Shown here: positions 1 to 12,790 of the stretch, piece by piece
How the letters are laid out: the number at the start of each line of letters is the position of its first letter
Numbering within the stretch: position 1 is the stretch's first letter
NCBI GenBank assembly: GCA_002189035.1
Contig: NEEC01000020.1
Span: 372,001 to 436,000 of the forward strand
Direction of reading: 5' to 3'
Length of the DNA stretch: 64,000 nt
DNA from: Utricularia gibba
Lineage: Eukaryota > Streptophyta > Magnoliopsida > Lamiales > Lentibulariaceae
Made by a program: the position numbers and the translations under genes
Notes under the pieces: model-generated
Told to the model about the DNA's origin: nothing
Databases searched by the model: none
Seen by the model: the letters and a program-made list of their open reading frames with translations, nothing else

Positions 1-35
1 CGATAGTTCCGAGTAGTGGTAGTCACCTGAGCTAC

Positions 36-70
36 CTGATCACGACGGCAGTTTCTCCGATCTTCTCCAT
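36..70 (-). CDS. Possible first coding exon of a gene running off the left edge
   Basis: On the minus strand an ATG at 70-68 opens a frame of 11 codons (MEKIGETAVVI) ending at a GT donor at 35-34 in phase 2. The position, divergent from EXO70B and separated by a short AT-rich spacer, suits the 5' end of a leftward gene. Only one exon is inside the window, so neither family nor reality can be judged. It could equally be untranslated leader. Confidence 0.2.
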
Positions 71-449
71 GGAAGCCACAGGGGCTTCCTGGTTCCTGCT
101 GGCGGGGGAAACGTGGAGGTAGTTCGTGGAGCAGAGGGATGAGCGTTTTAGTAATTTTTTTATTTTAAAAGAAAATTAATTATTCTAAAATTAAATTTTC
201 GAAATGATTTATTCTTTTTTACCCCTTTACTTTTACGGTGTCTGCTTTTCTCCCCATTTCCCGTTGGAAACTTGAGGGTCACTACTACGAGAGCAAAACC
301 GCGTTTCCACTCAGTCGTCTCGTCGTCTTCAATTCGCGGACCATCCTCCCCGATCCTCATCTTCTTTAGCTTAGATCGAGTAGTTGAAACCGTTTCATCG
401 CTTTGCAGATCGGAATTCCGGTGAGGAAGCTTCTGATTATCCGCAAAAA
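71..449. promoter_or_regulatory. Divergent 5' region upstream of EXO70B
   Basis: AT-rich spacer (about 150-230) followed by a GC-richer leader that runs into the EXO70B start at 450. No motif is strong enough to name. An in-frame upstream ATG at 384 would add 22 residues to EXO70B; I regard this stretch as 5' leader because family members begin at the downstream MAENGEEKL. Confidence 0.35.
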
Positions 450-2318
450 ATGGCGGAAAACGGCGAGGAGAAGCTCATAGCTGTTGCTCGCCACATCGCC
501 AAGACGCTGGGACACAATGAAAACATGACGGATGATATCCTCAAGATTTACTCGAATTTCGACGGCAGACTACGGGAGAAGTTCTGCGATGAGTTAACCG
601 CTGACAGCGTGGAGCAAACACTCAGATCTCTTGACTATGAGATCTCGCTGTATATTTCCTCCGACCGGCCGATTTGGTCGAATTCCGCAAATTCTGCGTC
701 GTTTCTCAATTTAGTAGACCAGTTGACTACTGCCGTGGAGGAGTGGAGAAACGTTATTGGGGATAAGAGCGTGTCCGGATTCCTCGGGCGTGCGCAAGAA
801 TTGCTGAAGCAAGCCATGTCACGGTTGGAAGATGAGATGCGGACACTTGTCGAGCGTGGCGCCGAGTCCTATGTGTCGACTCAGTCGGGCTCAGTTTATC
901 CTCCGGTGGGCCTTTCCGATGACGAGGAAGACGATGTGTTTGGGGACGAGGAAGAAGATGATTTCATTCCGGTGGCGCAGCCCATAACGGATTATAATAT
1001 CATAATCGAGGCACTCCCCGCAGGGACAATCGGGGAACTCAACGAAATAGCCAAGCGGATGGCGGCTGCTGGGTATCAGAAAGAGTGTTCACACGCTTAC
1101 AGCACTGGAAGATGGGAGTTCCTGGGCGAGAGCTTCTACAGATTGGGCCTGCAGAAGCTCAGCGTCGATCATATACATGGAATGCAATGGGACCAGTTGT
1201 CAAATGAAATCGACAAATGGATAAAAGCCATAAACGTTGCAGTTAGGATTCTTTTTCCAAGCGAGAGGCGCTTGTGTGATCGTGTCTTTAAAGGGTTACC
1301 ATCAGTAGCTGAACATTCTTTCATGGAGGTTTGCAGGGACTTCATCGAACAACTTCTCCACTTTGCTGATGCGGTAGTTACTCGGAGCCGTGATCCAGAT
1401 AAGTTGTTCAAGATGCTTGACGTTTATGAAACTATGAGGGACTTGATACCTGAATTTGAACAAGTCTTCTCAGACAAATACTGCGTATCATTCACCAACC
1501 ATGCGATTAGCACCTGGAAAAAAGTTGGTGAAGCAGTGAAGGACATTTTTATGGAGCTGGAGAATTGCATCAGAAGAGATCCTGCAACCAAGATAATTGA
1601 AGGAGGTGGGCTGCATCCCATCACTCGGTATGTGACGAACTATCTCCGGGCAGCCTGCAAATTCCCACAGACATTGGAACAGATCTTCGATGAGAGTGCA
1701 GACTTCACAAACGGGATCAATCATATCATCTCCTCCCCAGATTCCGTAACCGTCCAACTGACATGGATCATGGAGCTCCTAGTGAGCAATCTGGAGGCAA
1801 AGTCGAAAGTCTACACGGATGCCGCGCTGTGTTCCATCTTCATGATCAACAACGGGAGGTACATCCTGAAAAAAGTGAAGGACGATGGGCTGGGAGCATT
1901 CCTTGGTGAGAAGTGGATCAGGGAACACGCGGCCAAAGTGAAACAATACCATGTCAACTATCAAAGAAGCTCTTGGACCAAAGTCTTGAATGTCCTAAAA
2001 GCTAACCACAGCTCATTATCACCAGATGAAGCATCCATGAGCTACAAGGAAAACCTGAAGACATTCAATGCCTGCTTCCAGGAGATATGCAAGACTCAGC
2101 TGTCTTGGGTGGTATGCGACGATCAGACGCGGGAGGAGTTGCGGAGATCCATCTCAGCGGCTGTATGCCCTGCTTATAGGAACTTCCTTTCAAGGTATCA
2201 GAGGGGTGTAGAAGGTGGGAGACATACAGCGGACAGGTGTATCAGGTATGGCGTGGCCCAGGTTGAGGATCACATCAGGGGGCTGTTCCAAGGAGGGAGA
2301 CCACTTCTGAGCAGGTAA
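450..2318 (+). CDS. EXO70B1: Exocyst subunit EXO70B-type protein
   Basis: Exocyst subunit that helps tether secretory vesicles to the plasma membrane; the plant B1 branch also acts in autophagy-linked transport and immunity (family knowledge). The frame is intronless and 622 codons from the ATG at 450, the usual length of this branch. The N-terminus MAENGEEKL...ARHIAKTLGHNE is the EXO70B1 signature and decides the start over the in-frame ATG at 384. A short acidic stretch lies near residues 157-171, and the EXO70 C-terminal helical domain starts near the TDYNIIIEALP motif (about residue 180) and runs to the end, with the conserved ILFPSERRLCDRVF, GGGLHPITRYVMNYL-like and KVKQYHxNYQRSSW blocks all present. 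The 3' end faces the U2B'' gene tail to tail. No defects seen. Confidence 0.93.
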   Translation: MAENGEEKLIAVARHIAKTLGHNENMTDDILKIYSNFDGRLREKFCDELTADSVEQTLRSLDYEISLYISSDRPIWSNSANSASFLNLVDQLTTAVEEWRNVIGDKSVSGFLGRAQELLKQAMSRLEDEMRTLVERGAESYVSTQSGSVYPPVGLSDDEEDDVFGDEEEDDFIPVAQPITDYNIIIEALPAGTIGELNEIAKRMAAAGYQKECSHAYSTGRWEFLGESFYRLGLQKLSVDHIHGMQWDQLSNEIDKWIKAINVAVRILFPSERRLCDRVFKGLPSVAEHSFMEVCRDFIEQLLHFADAVVTRSRDPDKLFKMLDVYETMRDLIPEFEQVFSDKYCVSFTNHAISTWKKVGEAVKDIFMELENCIRRDPATKIIEGGGLHPITRYVTNYLRAACKFPQTLEQIFDESADFTNGINHIISSPDSVTVQLTWIMELLVSNLEAKSKVYTDAALCSIFMINNGRYILKKVKDDGLGAFLGEKWIREHAAKVKQYHVNYQRSSWTKVLNVLKANHSSLSPDEASMSYKENLKTFNACFQEICKTQLSWVVCDDQTREELRRSISAAVCPAYRNFLSRYQRGVEGGRHTADRCIRYGVAQVEDHIRGLFQGGRPLLSR

Positions 2319-3040
2319 CATTCAACCTCCTCCCTCAACTTGTGTTCTTGCTTCCCAAATGGTTTGCCGTGTGCTGTTAATTACTTAGTTAGTGTGTTGC
2401 TGCTGCTCCTGCTTCTACCTCTGCATAATAGACGAAACAATGAATAAACATGTGTGTGTTGTGTGTATTTCTTTGTGACTTGTGAGCCTCCCAACAACCT
2501 GGTCGATGATTACGAGTCACATTTAGGGGTGTAACTGATTTCTGTTGACAAGTTTTGAAAATAATTTTGTTTTAAACCTGAGTTCTCATTGGGTTGTAAT
2601 GTTTGAAATTTGGGAGAATTTTGGATTTCGTGTTGAGTTCAATAATCAAAATTGTAGAATCATAGAAAGCATTTGCAAAAAAAATTATTCTAATAAAATA
2701 TCTAAATGTTACGTTAATTGATTTAAACATTCAGAAAAAACCTCAAATTTTAACTAAATCATTCGTGTTTTGAGATGAATCCAAATTGTGTTTAAAATCC
2801 GAAATTTCAGTGAAATTTGAAACCGGTGCGGTTCTTTCCCTGGTTCGCAAGAGTTGGTATCCAAACTGCAGGGGAAAAAGGGTCTTTGGATTGGTTCCGA
2901 CGCTGGAGCCCCGGTTCAGTTTCTAAAAAGCAGACATGAAAAAACCGGTGATCAGTGAAAACCCGGTTCGAGTAACCACAGGGCGATACAGGTAGCGGTT
3001 CAACGGAAAAGCACAAGCCGCAGGGCGACAAAGGAGTTGT
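2319..3040. other. Convergent 3' spacer between EXO70B and U2B''
   Basis: Holds the two 3' UTRs. After the EXO70B stop there is a T/G-rich tail with an AATAAA-like element (aatgaataaac, about 2440), then AT-rich sequence. I see no gene or repeat in it. Confidence 0.5.
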
Positions 3041-4732
3041 TCATTTTTTGGCGTAGGTGATGGCCATGGGGTTCTGCGCAGTGATCTTGAACCCCTGAAG
3101 GTCCTGCATCGCCACTGAGGACTGCGCATCATCTTCAAATTCGACAAACGCGATGCCCGGCTTCGCCTCCACCATCCGAACTTCTCTGAATCCGGGGTAC
3201 TGCTTGAAAAGCAGCTCAAGCATCATGCTGTTGGTCTCGTACGGCAGGTTCTGAATGAAGAGTATGTTGTTCGGCTCTGCGGCCTGTGCGCTCGGCCTTC
3301 CCTGTTGACTCGGTGCCTGCGAAACCAAAGAAACCGACCGCAGTCATAACCAGGCAGGTTTAAGGGTTAGAGCAGGAGGGGAATGGTGGAGGTGCTTACA
3401 AAATGTGATCCATTTGTATCAGTTCTGTGGGTGTTCACTGCGGCCGGCTGCGGGGTTTCATCTACCCGTTTCTTGCGTTCCGCTGAATAAACGAGAACAA
3501 TGAGTTATAGCATGGAGCAAGGGACGAGTTGGATAACTATTGAAACCACTTGCTAAAACAAGCACAGAGGATCAATAGCAGATTTCGGGCACAGTTCGTA
3601 TGCACGAGTAACTGACAATGCTCACAATCGAGGAACAAAAGCCATGGGCAAGCAAAACTAGAGCAATTTCGAAACTCTGACTAGCATCATTTCAGAAGAA
3701 AACTAGAAACGAACGAAGGCAGAGGAAACTTTTACCCTTGTCTTCCAGCTTCTTTTTCTTATCATAGGTGCCCTCTGCTTTAGCAATACAATCTGATTTT
3801 GTCTTCGCATACTGTATCCTCTGCATCAAATTAGAAAATCGATTAGTAACAATGGGGTGTTCAAAGTGTGTTAAGAGTCAAGGAGAAAACTCGATACCCA
3901 TCGACGACAATGCCTCAACAATCAAAAATAACTGCAAACAACAAGAGGAAGCGAAAAACACATACAAAATCAAGAGTAAAAGAAAGAACAACATTTTCTC
4001 TCAAATTTCCTAACTCCATGTTTTCAACCTAAAAAGGATATCAATAGACAACACCTCAACAATAAAAACTAGCTACTACCAACAGATGGAAGCGAAGAAC
4101 ACACACAATATTAAGACTAAATGAATGAAGAACAACTACTGCTTTCAAATTCCCTAAATCCATGTTTTCAAACCTAAAACGAGAACAGGATTGATGAAAC
4201 CCATTTATTCATCCGAGTAGATGGGTGAATGAAGCTCATGAGACAGGGTATGAGAAATAAGCATCATCTGTATCAGACTGGAGGATCTGAACTCACCATA
4301 GGCTTTTCATAGAAAGGGAAGTTCTGCATCTGACGAACCGCATTGCTTGCCGCCGGGACATCGCTGAACACAATCCATGCCTGTCCACGAAGCTTAGGTG
4401 TTTTAAGTGCGACAATGTCAACGATTCTCCCAAACTGCGAGAACAATGCATAAAGAGACGTCTTCAACTCTGTACAGAGTACGGAAACCAAAAAAAATGG
4501 CGCGCGTCAGAGTTCAAATCCAAATGACAAGCAGATTCTGGTCATGAGAGTAGAGTAAGCAATTTCACTTTCGAGTAACTCTAGATCGACGAAAATCAAA
4601 CATGCGTGGAGCGAAATCCTGCCCTAATGCGTAAAAGAGAAGCAGAAAAATACGCAAACCTTCCTTCTTCAGCTTCTCATTTAGATTCTTGATGTATATC
4701 GTCTGGTTAGGCGGTATGTCGGTGGTTAGCAT
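3041..4732 (-). CDS. U2B'': U2 snRNP B'' protein (two RRM domains)
   Basis: Spliceosomal protein that binds stem-loop IV of U2 snRNA together with U2A'. Five coding exons: 4660-4732, 4297-4469, 3736-3820, 3400-3482, 3041-3316; all introns GT-AG; sum 690 nt, 229 aa. The start [19 protein letters not shown] is the family N-terminus. RRM1 (about residues 8-85) has RNP2 IYIKNL and RNP1 [12 protein letters not shown]2 (about 150-225) has RNP2 ILFIQNL and RNP1 KPGIAFVEF. The linker ([16 protein letters not shown]...) is short and polar as usual. A U2 snRNA gene, its RNA partner, lies at 38751-38946 in this window, probably by chance. Upstream site II elements suggest a housekeeping promoter. Confidence 0.93.
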
Positions 4733-4862
4733 CTTCTCCGACGTGGACCACCACAATTCGGATGCCTCCGGCAACGAACCGTGCCCTAAATCTCAAGAAA
4801 GAATCGCACGGAGGGAGAAGTGACAATCCAGCGACGACGTTTCGGCGGGGGATCAAATGAAA

Positions 4863-4910
4863 TGGGCTAAAATAACATTCGACTTTACCGGCCCATTTCA
4901 CTATTGGGCC
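4863..4910 (-). promoter_or_regulatory. Site II cluster upstream of U2B''
   Basis: Three TGGGCY elements in either orientation: TGGGCT at 4863-4868, GGCCCA at 4890-4895 and TGGGCC at 4905-4910, 130-180 bp upstream of the U2B'' ATG. Such clusters (TCP-factor sites) are typical of plant translation and RNA-processing genes. The spacer beyond it to 5417 is AT-rich, contains a TAGA tetranucleotide microsatellite (about 5306-5326), and otherwise appears empty. Confidence 0.55.
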
Positions 4911-5417
4911 GACAAAAAACTGGATATAAATAATGAATAGAATGTTTTCATTTTAAAAATAATATTTGTTTTAATCAAATACTACTTTAATATTTTAACC
5001 TTTAACAGTATTAAATTTATTCGTTTCTAGAAAATAATTATAATAAAAAAATTGAGCCTATGCATATTTTTAAAAATAATAAATACTCCTAATTTTTTTA
5101 TTTTAAATAAAAATCATTTATATTTACAAAAAAAACAAAAAAATATTGATTTCGAATAGATTCTAACTATCAAATAATACCAAGTAGTTTTGATTTTATG
5201 GGTTGGTTTACGGGTTTTGGTTTTCCGAATCGGGTCGGATAATCGGATCATCCACATTCTGCACTGCATTCTTCCAAGTGGAGAAGATGAAGAAGAAGAA
5301 AGCACCATAGATAGATAGATAGATACAAAGAGGCAGAGGAAGGGCGAGGCAACGAGGTGATGCCTCCGCAACTCCCTTATTATTCACACACATGGCCTTG
5401 GCAGCTCCGTTTCATGT

Positions 5418-7440
<2,023 letters not shown>

Positions 7441-8792
7441 GTTCGGAGAGACCAAGAGGCGCTGGAAACACTGCTGCTGGGTTGGCACTTGGCAATGGTA
7501 TCGTGATATCAATAGGCACATACCATCATCTTAATTAAGAATAACCGCCAAGGGCAAAAGCGTAAAAGGAGGATCACATTGAGGAAGCCAAATTGGTATT
7601 GGATACTTGCTGTAAAACCTAAAAACGGAAAAAAGATGCGGCTTCCTAAATCCAAAACCACCCCCCGCTCCCGTAACCGTTTTCTCAATTTGGTCATGAG
7701 CTGTTCTCGCTTTCGAAAACCGTTTCAAGTAAAAAAAGCATTTGAAATATAATATCTCATGCTACTAGAAAATACTTTTAAAATAATGTTATTAACTATG
7801 AACGATTATTAATTTGGGAATGGTGTCTTTTCTAAGCATGGTAACAGCTACAATGTCCAGTAAGCCATTTACAAATTTGGTCATTATCATCTTATATTTG
7901 AAATAAAGATTTATCTTTTTTTATATGATATTATACGTTTCAAATATTAAATTTTCAAGATTTTATATTTTCGAATTTTATGAAAAAAACTCGTGCAAAA
8001 TTAGAAAAGATATTTACATATAAATTAATAATATATTTCATTTGAATCAGATAATATCATATAAGTAGACAGTGATACAATAGACTAAATAAGGTGTTAT
8101 GATACAAGAACAATTGCAAGCTACGCATGAAATGGGTGAACGTAAGAAAACAATCTTTGGAATTCTAATCTGAACACTTTTTTAATAAGAAACTATAGAT
8201 TCTTAATAAAATATTGAAATGCGGTTTAGGAAGTAAACTGCAAAAATTACCACAATAATCTAAACTCTTAGTATGCTTTTATTATTATTTTATTTATTTT
8301 AATGCATGTGCTTTATTATTCCAATAAACATTAAATGTTATTTTTTAAAAAATAGTATTTTAAAATTATAACATTTGAAGAAAGATTCAACTCATTTTGC
8401 AATAACTTTTAGTTTTTAAAAATATTGAATTCAATTAAAACGCATGAATAAACTAAAAAATGAATACAAACTAATTGTAAAACATGGGAAATAATTACAT
8501 ACTTATCAAATAAAATAAATTATGAATATATTGATTAGGGTGGGTGGTACGGGTCCAGGCAACAAAACGGCACACCAGAGCACAAGCCCCACAGGATTCT
8601 GATGTTCCCCGCACAGGGGATCACGATAAGAAACCTTATCCTCAGCATCCACTGAATCAGTTCACGTGTCAACCTTTACCACCTACTGCTACTACTTCCC
8701 CGGGATCCACTCTGAGGCTGCTGCCAGAGGAGGAGGGAGAGGTTTCATTGATTCGGAACAAATAAAAAGGACATATTTCAAGAGTGATACCT
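7441..8792. other. AT-rich spacer between AGT2 and RDM4
   Basis: 7441-7730 is AGT2 leader and promoter. 7740-8520 is very AT-rich without a usable frame. 8530-8792 is less AT-rich and probably contains the 3' UTR of the minus-strand RDM4 gene. Confidence 0.45.
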
Positions 8793-11022
8793 TCAGTAGG
8801 CATCGAATTCGTCGTCGTCGTCGTCATCATCATAGTCGTCGAAGTAATCTCCGTAGTCTAGGGAAGCATCATCTGGGTAACCGGGATCATCAGGCATGGA
8901 GTCGGTTTCTTGATCATGGTCCTGATCAACACGTGACGAACTTTCACTATCATCTTCCGGGTCCTCTTCATCTCTGGAAGTTAGGGCATCGCTATCCTCC
9001 TCATCGGATGTTTCTTCATCAGGATAATCATTCCGAGGGTGGTTTTCAACTGAAATATAGAACATGAATGTCACTACGTGATGGGACAAGAGGGTAGTGG
9101 TCACAAAATGGGACTTGGCTTCCTTGCACTTCTTATAAGCTGTGAGGAAAGGAATGCAATATATCCGGGGAAAGAAAACAAACTTCGACAATAATGTGAG
9201 AGAGCAATACAAGGTCAGTCAGTGTGTGTACATACCATTAGAATCCCCACTATCGTATTCGGAGACGGAATCGCCATCATACAAGTCATCATCTTCAGCA
9301 ACTTGAACCCTGTACAGGTACACAAGTCACGAACAAAGGTTTCTCGTGAACAAATTGAAAGGAGGTTCAACAGTTAAAGTCTTATGAAATATACAAAGGG
9401 AATGGGCCTTCAGAATCTTCTACGGTGTACTCTGCATCCTTCGTCACAGCATAGAAGTCATAGACATATTCATCCTCTGAAATAATAATGAAACATGAGA
9501 AAAGCTCAAGGCATTAGACTATCGAAAATGTCATCACTGAGGTGAAGGTTAAGCTGCAACTGCTAATTGGAACAGGAGAGAGAGGAATTGTATAACTATG
9601 GACCCGTATGATCATCACCTTATCATCGTGATGAAAATGTAAGCGAAAAAATAGAAAACGAGATGCGCGGATGTTCATCTAAAGAGCAACAGAGAAAATA
9701 ATGGCAGAAGAACTACAGAAAACAAGCTGATTCATCTTTCAACTGGGGATATAACAATAAGCAAAAAAAAAAAAGAAAAAGGGGGCGGCAATCTCAGGTC
9801 CTGAATGAAAAAGTACCGCGTTCAATCTCAGAAGCAGCAGCTGGGTAAACTTCTCGGAGAAGGGGCAAGTATGCAGCCAACATCTTGGAATCTTCTAGAC
9901 TCATGTGGCTGGAAAACAGATCAAACTGTCAAATATGCTAAAACTAAATATGAACTTGAAATATTATATCACAGCTTATGAGAGGCAATACTTGTCTCTG
10001 TCGACTTTGGCCTCAATACCCTCATCATCAACCCGAACAATATCATAGAACTGACACATATCATTAATAGCTTCCGCTTCTGATCCTTCATTTTTAGTTC
10101 TTCGGCTCTTCCATATTTGGTCAAAACGAGCATTTCTTGCGAGCGCCTGATTGAAAGAACTTGCAATCAGGGGGTAATTAGATAGAAGTATCTACACACT
10201 AGTGCGATCTAAAGCAAACCATACCTCCTGGCTTTGTTTTGCTTTGGCCAATAACTGATCCGGTATCTGTAGACATACAACAAATTTAGCCAGCTATAAG
10301 GCTCTTAAACCTTGAAAGATGATGAAGTTGAACACAGGCATTTCGAGATAAGCAGTGTCACTTGCTTAACAGAAATATAAAAACCAGTTCAATATACAAC
10401 AAATGTATATGAAAAATGCTGAAATCGGTGGGAAAAAATCAAGTATGAAATGAACTTACACTTGAAGACATAATACTTCGCCTCCCTTTTGATCCATCTT
10501 TCGAATATCTCTCATCTGATGGCTTTTCCTATTCAAAAAGAAAAAAAGAAACAAAAAACAAAAAAAAATAAATCAAAACGTTCTAAAGCAATCACATTCT
10601 GAATAATCGTCTAAGAACATTCTCACCAAAAATGACTGAAGAACATGAAATGTTTCCTCGGTGTTATTTATTGTCTCCACACGCTCAACGAGAACCTTCT
10701 TGGACTTCAATTCTTCGACAAGTAATTGAACTAATCAAGACCTGAAGCCTTCGAAAACCCGGACACGACTAAACCAAACCGTAAGAAAAATACCTGTAAT
10801 TGAAGAAGCTTCGGATATGGATAGTCTCGCAAAGTCGAGTAACGGCCGCTTCAGCGGCCTCTCCTGAATCTCAATCCCTGTACAACGGAGTCAAATCAAT
10901 CATGATCCCTAGACATTCAAGAGGGAAAACGCATGAATAGCGAAGCACTCACACAAAGCATCCACTGCGCTCTGGAATGATTTCCGTTTAACCCTAACGA
11001 TCACGGGCTTGACGTTGTCCAT
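8793..11022 (-). CDS. RDM4: RDM4/DMS4, IWR1-type RNA polymerase transport factor
   Basis: Plant homologue of yeast Iwr1, which escorts assembled RNA polymerase II (and in plants Pol IV/V) into the nucleus; named for its role in RNA-directed DNA methylation. Ten coding exons: 10953-11022, 10794-10877, 10627-10730, 10460-10528, 10225-10266, 9992-10146, 9817-9908, 9395-9476, 9236-9309, 8793-9049; sum 1029 nt, 342 aa. The start MDNVKPVIVRVKRK and the block ERPLKRPLLDF are conserved. The IWR1 core is in exons 8-10: DEYVYDFYAVTKDAEYT, then GPFPLVQV, then the NDYPDE motif followed by a long Asp/Glu tail ending DDDDEFDAY. The acidic tail is normal for the family. It shares its upstream region head to tail with the CIPK gene. 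Confidence 0.88.
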
Positions 11023-11197
11023 CGGGAAGAATACGATTCCGGCTCCGAAGTTGTCGGTTAGGGCACAAAGTCGGCGTTTGGGAGAACTCTTTTTGGCGCC
11101 GGTGAAATTGGTAACAAAATTCGTGCCAGAATATTTCCATGCAATCGATTCAAACCCTTTGTAGTGTATATATAGTGGCGCGGCTCGACAGCAGATA

Positions 11198-11232
11198 TGG
11201 GCTGAAAGCCCAAATCAAGTTCACCAAGCCCA
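11198..11232 (-). promoter_or_regulatory. Site II elements upstream of RDM4
   Basis: TGGGCT at 11198-11203 and AGCCCA at 11207-11212 and 11227-11232, about 180-210 bp upstream of the RDM4 ATG and inside the 3' flank of the CIPK gene. This is a common housekeeping-type arrangement in plants. Confidence 0.4.
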
Positions 11233-11302
11233 TGCCCAATAAACACACCGCCTGTTCGTACGTATGTACAATTACCTATGAGACTGGAGGATACAGCACC
11301 CG

Positions 11303-12604
11303 CTAGGCAACCGGCTGTTCCGGTTGCGGGACGAGGATGGGTTTAATTTTCCGGCTCCAGATGTCAGAAAAAAGTTGAGCGTCACCGACAACTTGTTTGA
11401 CCTCGACGAGGACGACGCCCTCCGCTAGCCGGTACACATCAACGGCAAAAGCGAAAGTACCGTTTTTGCCCTCAATCACAACGCCGCTTTCCTTCATCTT
11501 CTTCAGCCGAACCGCCTCTTTCTCCGCCGTGACAGCCGCCGCCACTTTGTCGATGACCTTTTGCTGCGACTCCTTCGTCGTGAGGCGGTGGATGTTATCT
11601 GAATCAGCATTGTTTTCATCGTCGAATAACGCGGAGAGATCCAAACCCCGCGAGAGCGAGATTATGTCGAAAGCGTTTAACTCCTTCAGTTTCTTCCCTT
11701 CATCCGCCGGTGTGGGCGTTTCCACGTTGGATCGGAGCTGCTCCTCCTTGTACCCTTTTCTGAACCAGGGGTCACGCTTGATTTCTTCGACGGTGATTCT
11801 CGATTCCGGGTCCGTTTCCAGTAGGCGGTGGAGTAACCGCTTCAATTCCAATGACATCCACTTGGGGCACCGGAAAGCGCCCCTGTAGATCTTCTTATAC
11901 ATATTCATCAAATTGCAATCGTTGAAAGGCAGATACCCTGCAATGAGCACAAACAATACGATTCCGCAAGACCAAATATCGATCTTCGCGCCGTCGTAGC
12001 CTTTCTTCACGAGAATCTCCGGCGCGACGTATGCCGGCGTGCCGCACAGAGTATGCAACAATCCGTCCTCCCGTACCTGGTTTTTCAAAGCACTCAGCCC
12101 AAAATCGGAAACCTTCAAATCCTCATTTTCATCAAGCAACAGATTCTCCGGCTTCAAATCGCGGTGGTAAACGCCGCGTGAGTGACAATAACTCACCGCG
12201 GAAATCAACTGCTGAAAGTACCTCCGCCCTAATTCCTCACTCAACCGCCCCTTAGCCACCTTTGAGAACAACTCCCCGCCCTTCACAAACTCCAGAACGA
12301 AGTAAATCTTGCTCTTCGTCGCCAAAACCTCGAACAATCGGACAGTGTTACGGTGGCGCAGCCGGCTCATGATCGAGATCTCGCGCTTGATGTTCATCGC
12401 CAGCATCGAATTACCTCCTAATTTGGCCTTGCTAATCACCTTAATCGCGACGCTCTGCCCCGTCCGAATGTTCCTCGCGTGGTACACCTTCGCGAACGCG
12501 CCGCAGCCGAGAAGCTTTCCGAACTCGTATTTGTTGAAGAGGCGGTTTCCTCGCTCCGCCGCCTCTTCCTCAGCCTCATAAACGCCGATCTCCGGCTCCT
12601 GCAT
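11303..12604 (-). CDS. CIPK11: CBL-interacting protein kinase, CIPK11/14-like, intronless
   Basis: Ser/Thr kinase (SnRK3) activated when calcineurin B-like calcium sensors bind its NAF motif. Single exon, 433 aa from the ATG at 12604; an in-frame ATG at 12646 would add 14 residues. Kinase domain about residues 25-285: glycine loop LGCGAFAKV, catalytic HRDLKPEN, DFG, activation-loop end LHTLCGTPAYVAPE. The NAF/FISL motif NAFDIISLSRGLDLSALF follows, then the phosphatase-interaction region (RLKKMKESGVVIEGKNGTF...). The kinase sequence (CGAFAKVYHARN, NMYKKIYRG) is closest to the CIPK11 group from memory; orthology is inferred, the family is certain. The intronless structure matches that clade. 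Confidence 0.93.
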   Translation of the reverse strand: MQEPEIGVYEAEEEAAERGNRLFNKYEFGKLLGCGAFAKVYHARNIRTGQSVAIKVISKAKLGGNSMLAMNIKREISIMSRLRHRNTVRLFEVLATKSKIYFVLEFVKGGELFSKVAKGRLSEELGRRYFQQLISAVSYCHSRGVYHRDLKPENLLLDENEDLKVSDFGLSALKNQVREDGLLHTLCGTPAYVAPEILVKKGYDGAKIDIWSCGIVLFVLIAGYLPFNDCNLMNMYKKIYRGAFRCPKWMSLELKRLLHRLLETDPESRITVEEIKRDPWFRKGYKEEQLRSNVETPTPADEGKKLKELNAFDIISLSRGLDLSALFDDENNADSDNIHRLTTKESQQKVIDKVAAAVTAEKEAVRLKKMKESGVVIEGKNGTFAFAVDVYRLAEGVVLVEVKQVVGDAQLFSDIWSRKIKPILVPQPEQPVA

Positions 12605-12790
12605 TGCTGCAGAATCGAGATCTAGGGATCGCACAGTGATTATCAAATGTGAGACCAGAGAAGATTAGGAGAAGGCTTTCCGCCTTCTGGAGACGAAATA
12701 GAGTTGCGGGAGCTTATAAAAGAAGACGAGTCACAGTCAACCACTCAGCGTTTAACACGTGTTTGCACGCGTACGCCTCACGTACACTGT
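12605..12790 (-). promoter_or_regulatory. CIPK promoter with TATA box, W-box and G-box
   Basis: Reading toward the gene: CACGTG G-box at 12756-12761, a W-box core (GTCAA, i.e. TTGAC on the minus strand) at 12736-12740, and a TATA-like TTTATAA at 12714-12720, about 110 bp upstream of the ATG. G-box and W-box suggest abscisic-acid and stress control, which suits a CIPK; this is inference from motifs only. Confidence 0.45.

Noticed and set aside
384-449. EXO70B start at 384
   Set aside because: The 22 extra residues are not family-like, and the conserved N-terminus starts at 450.
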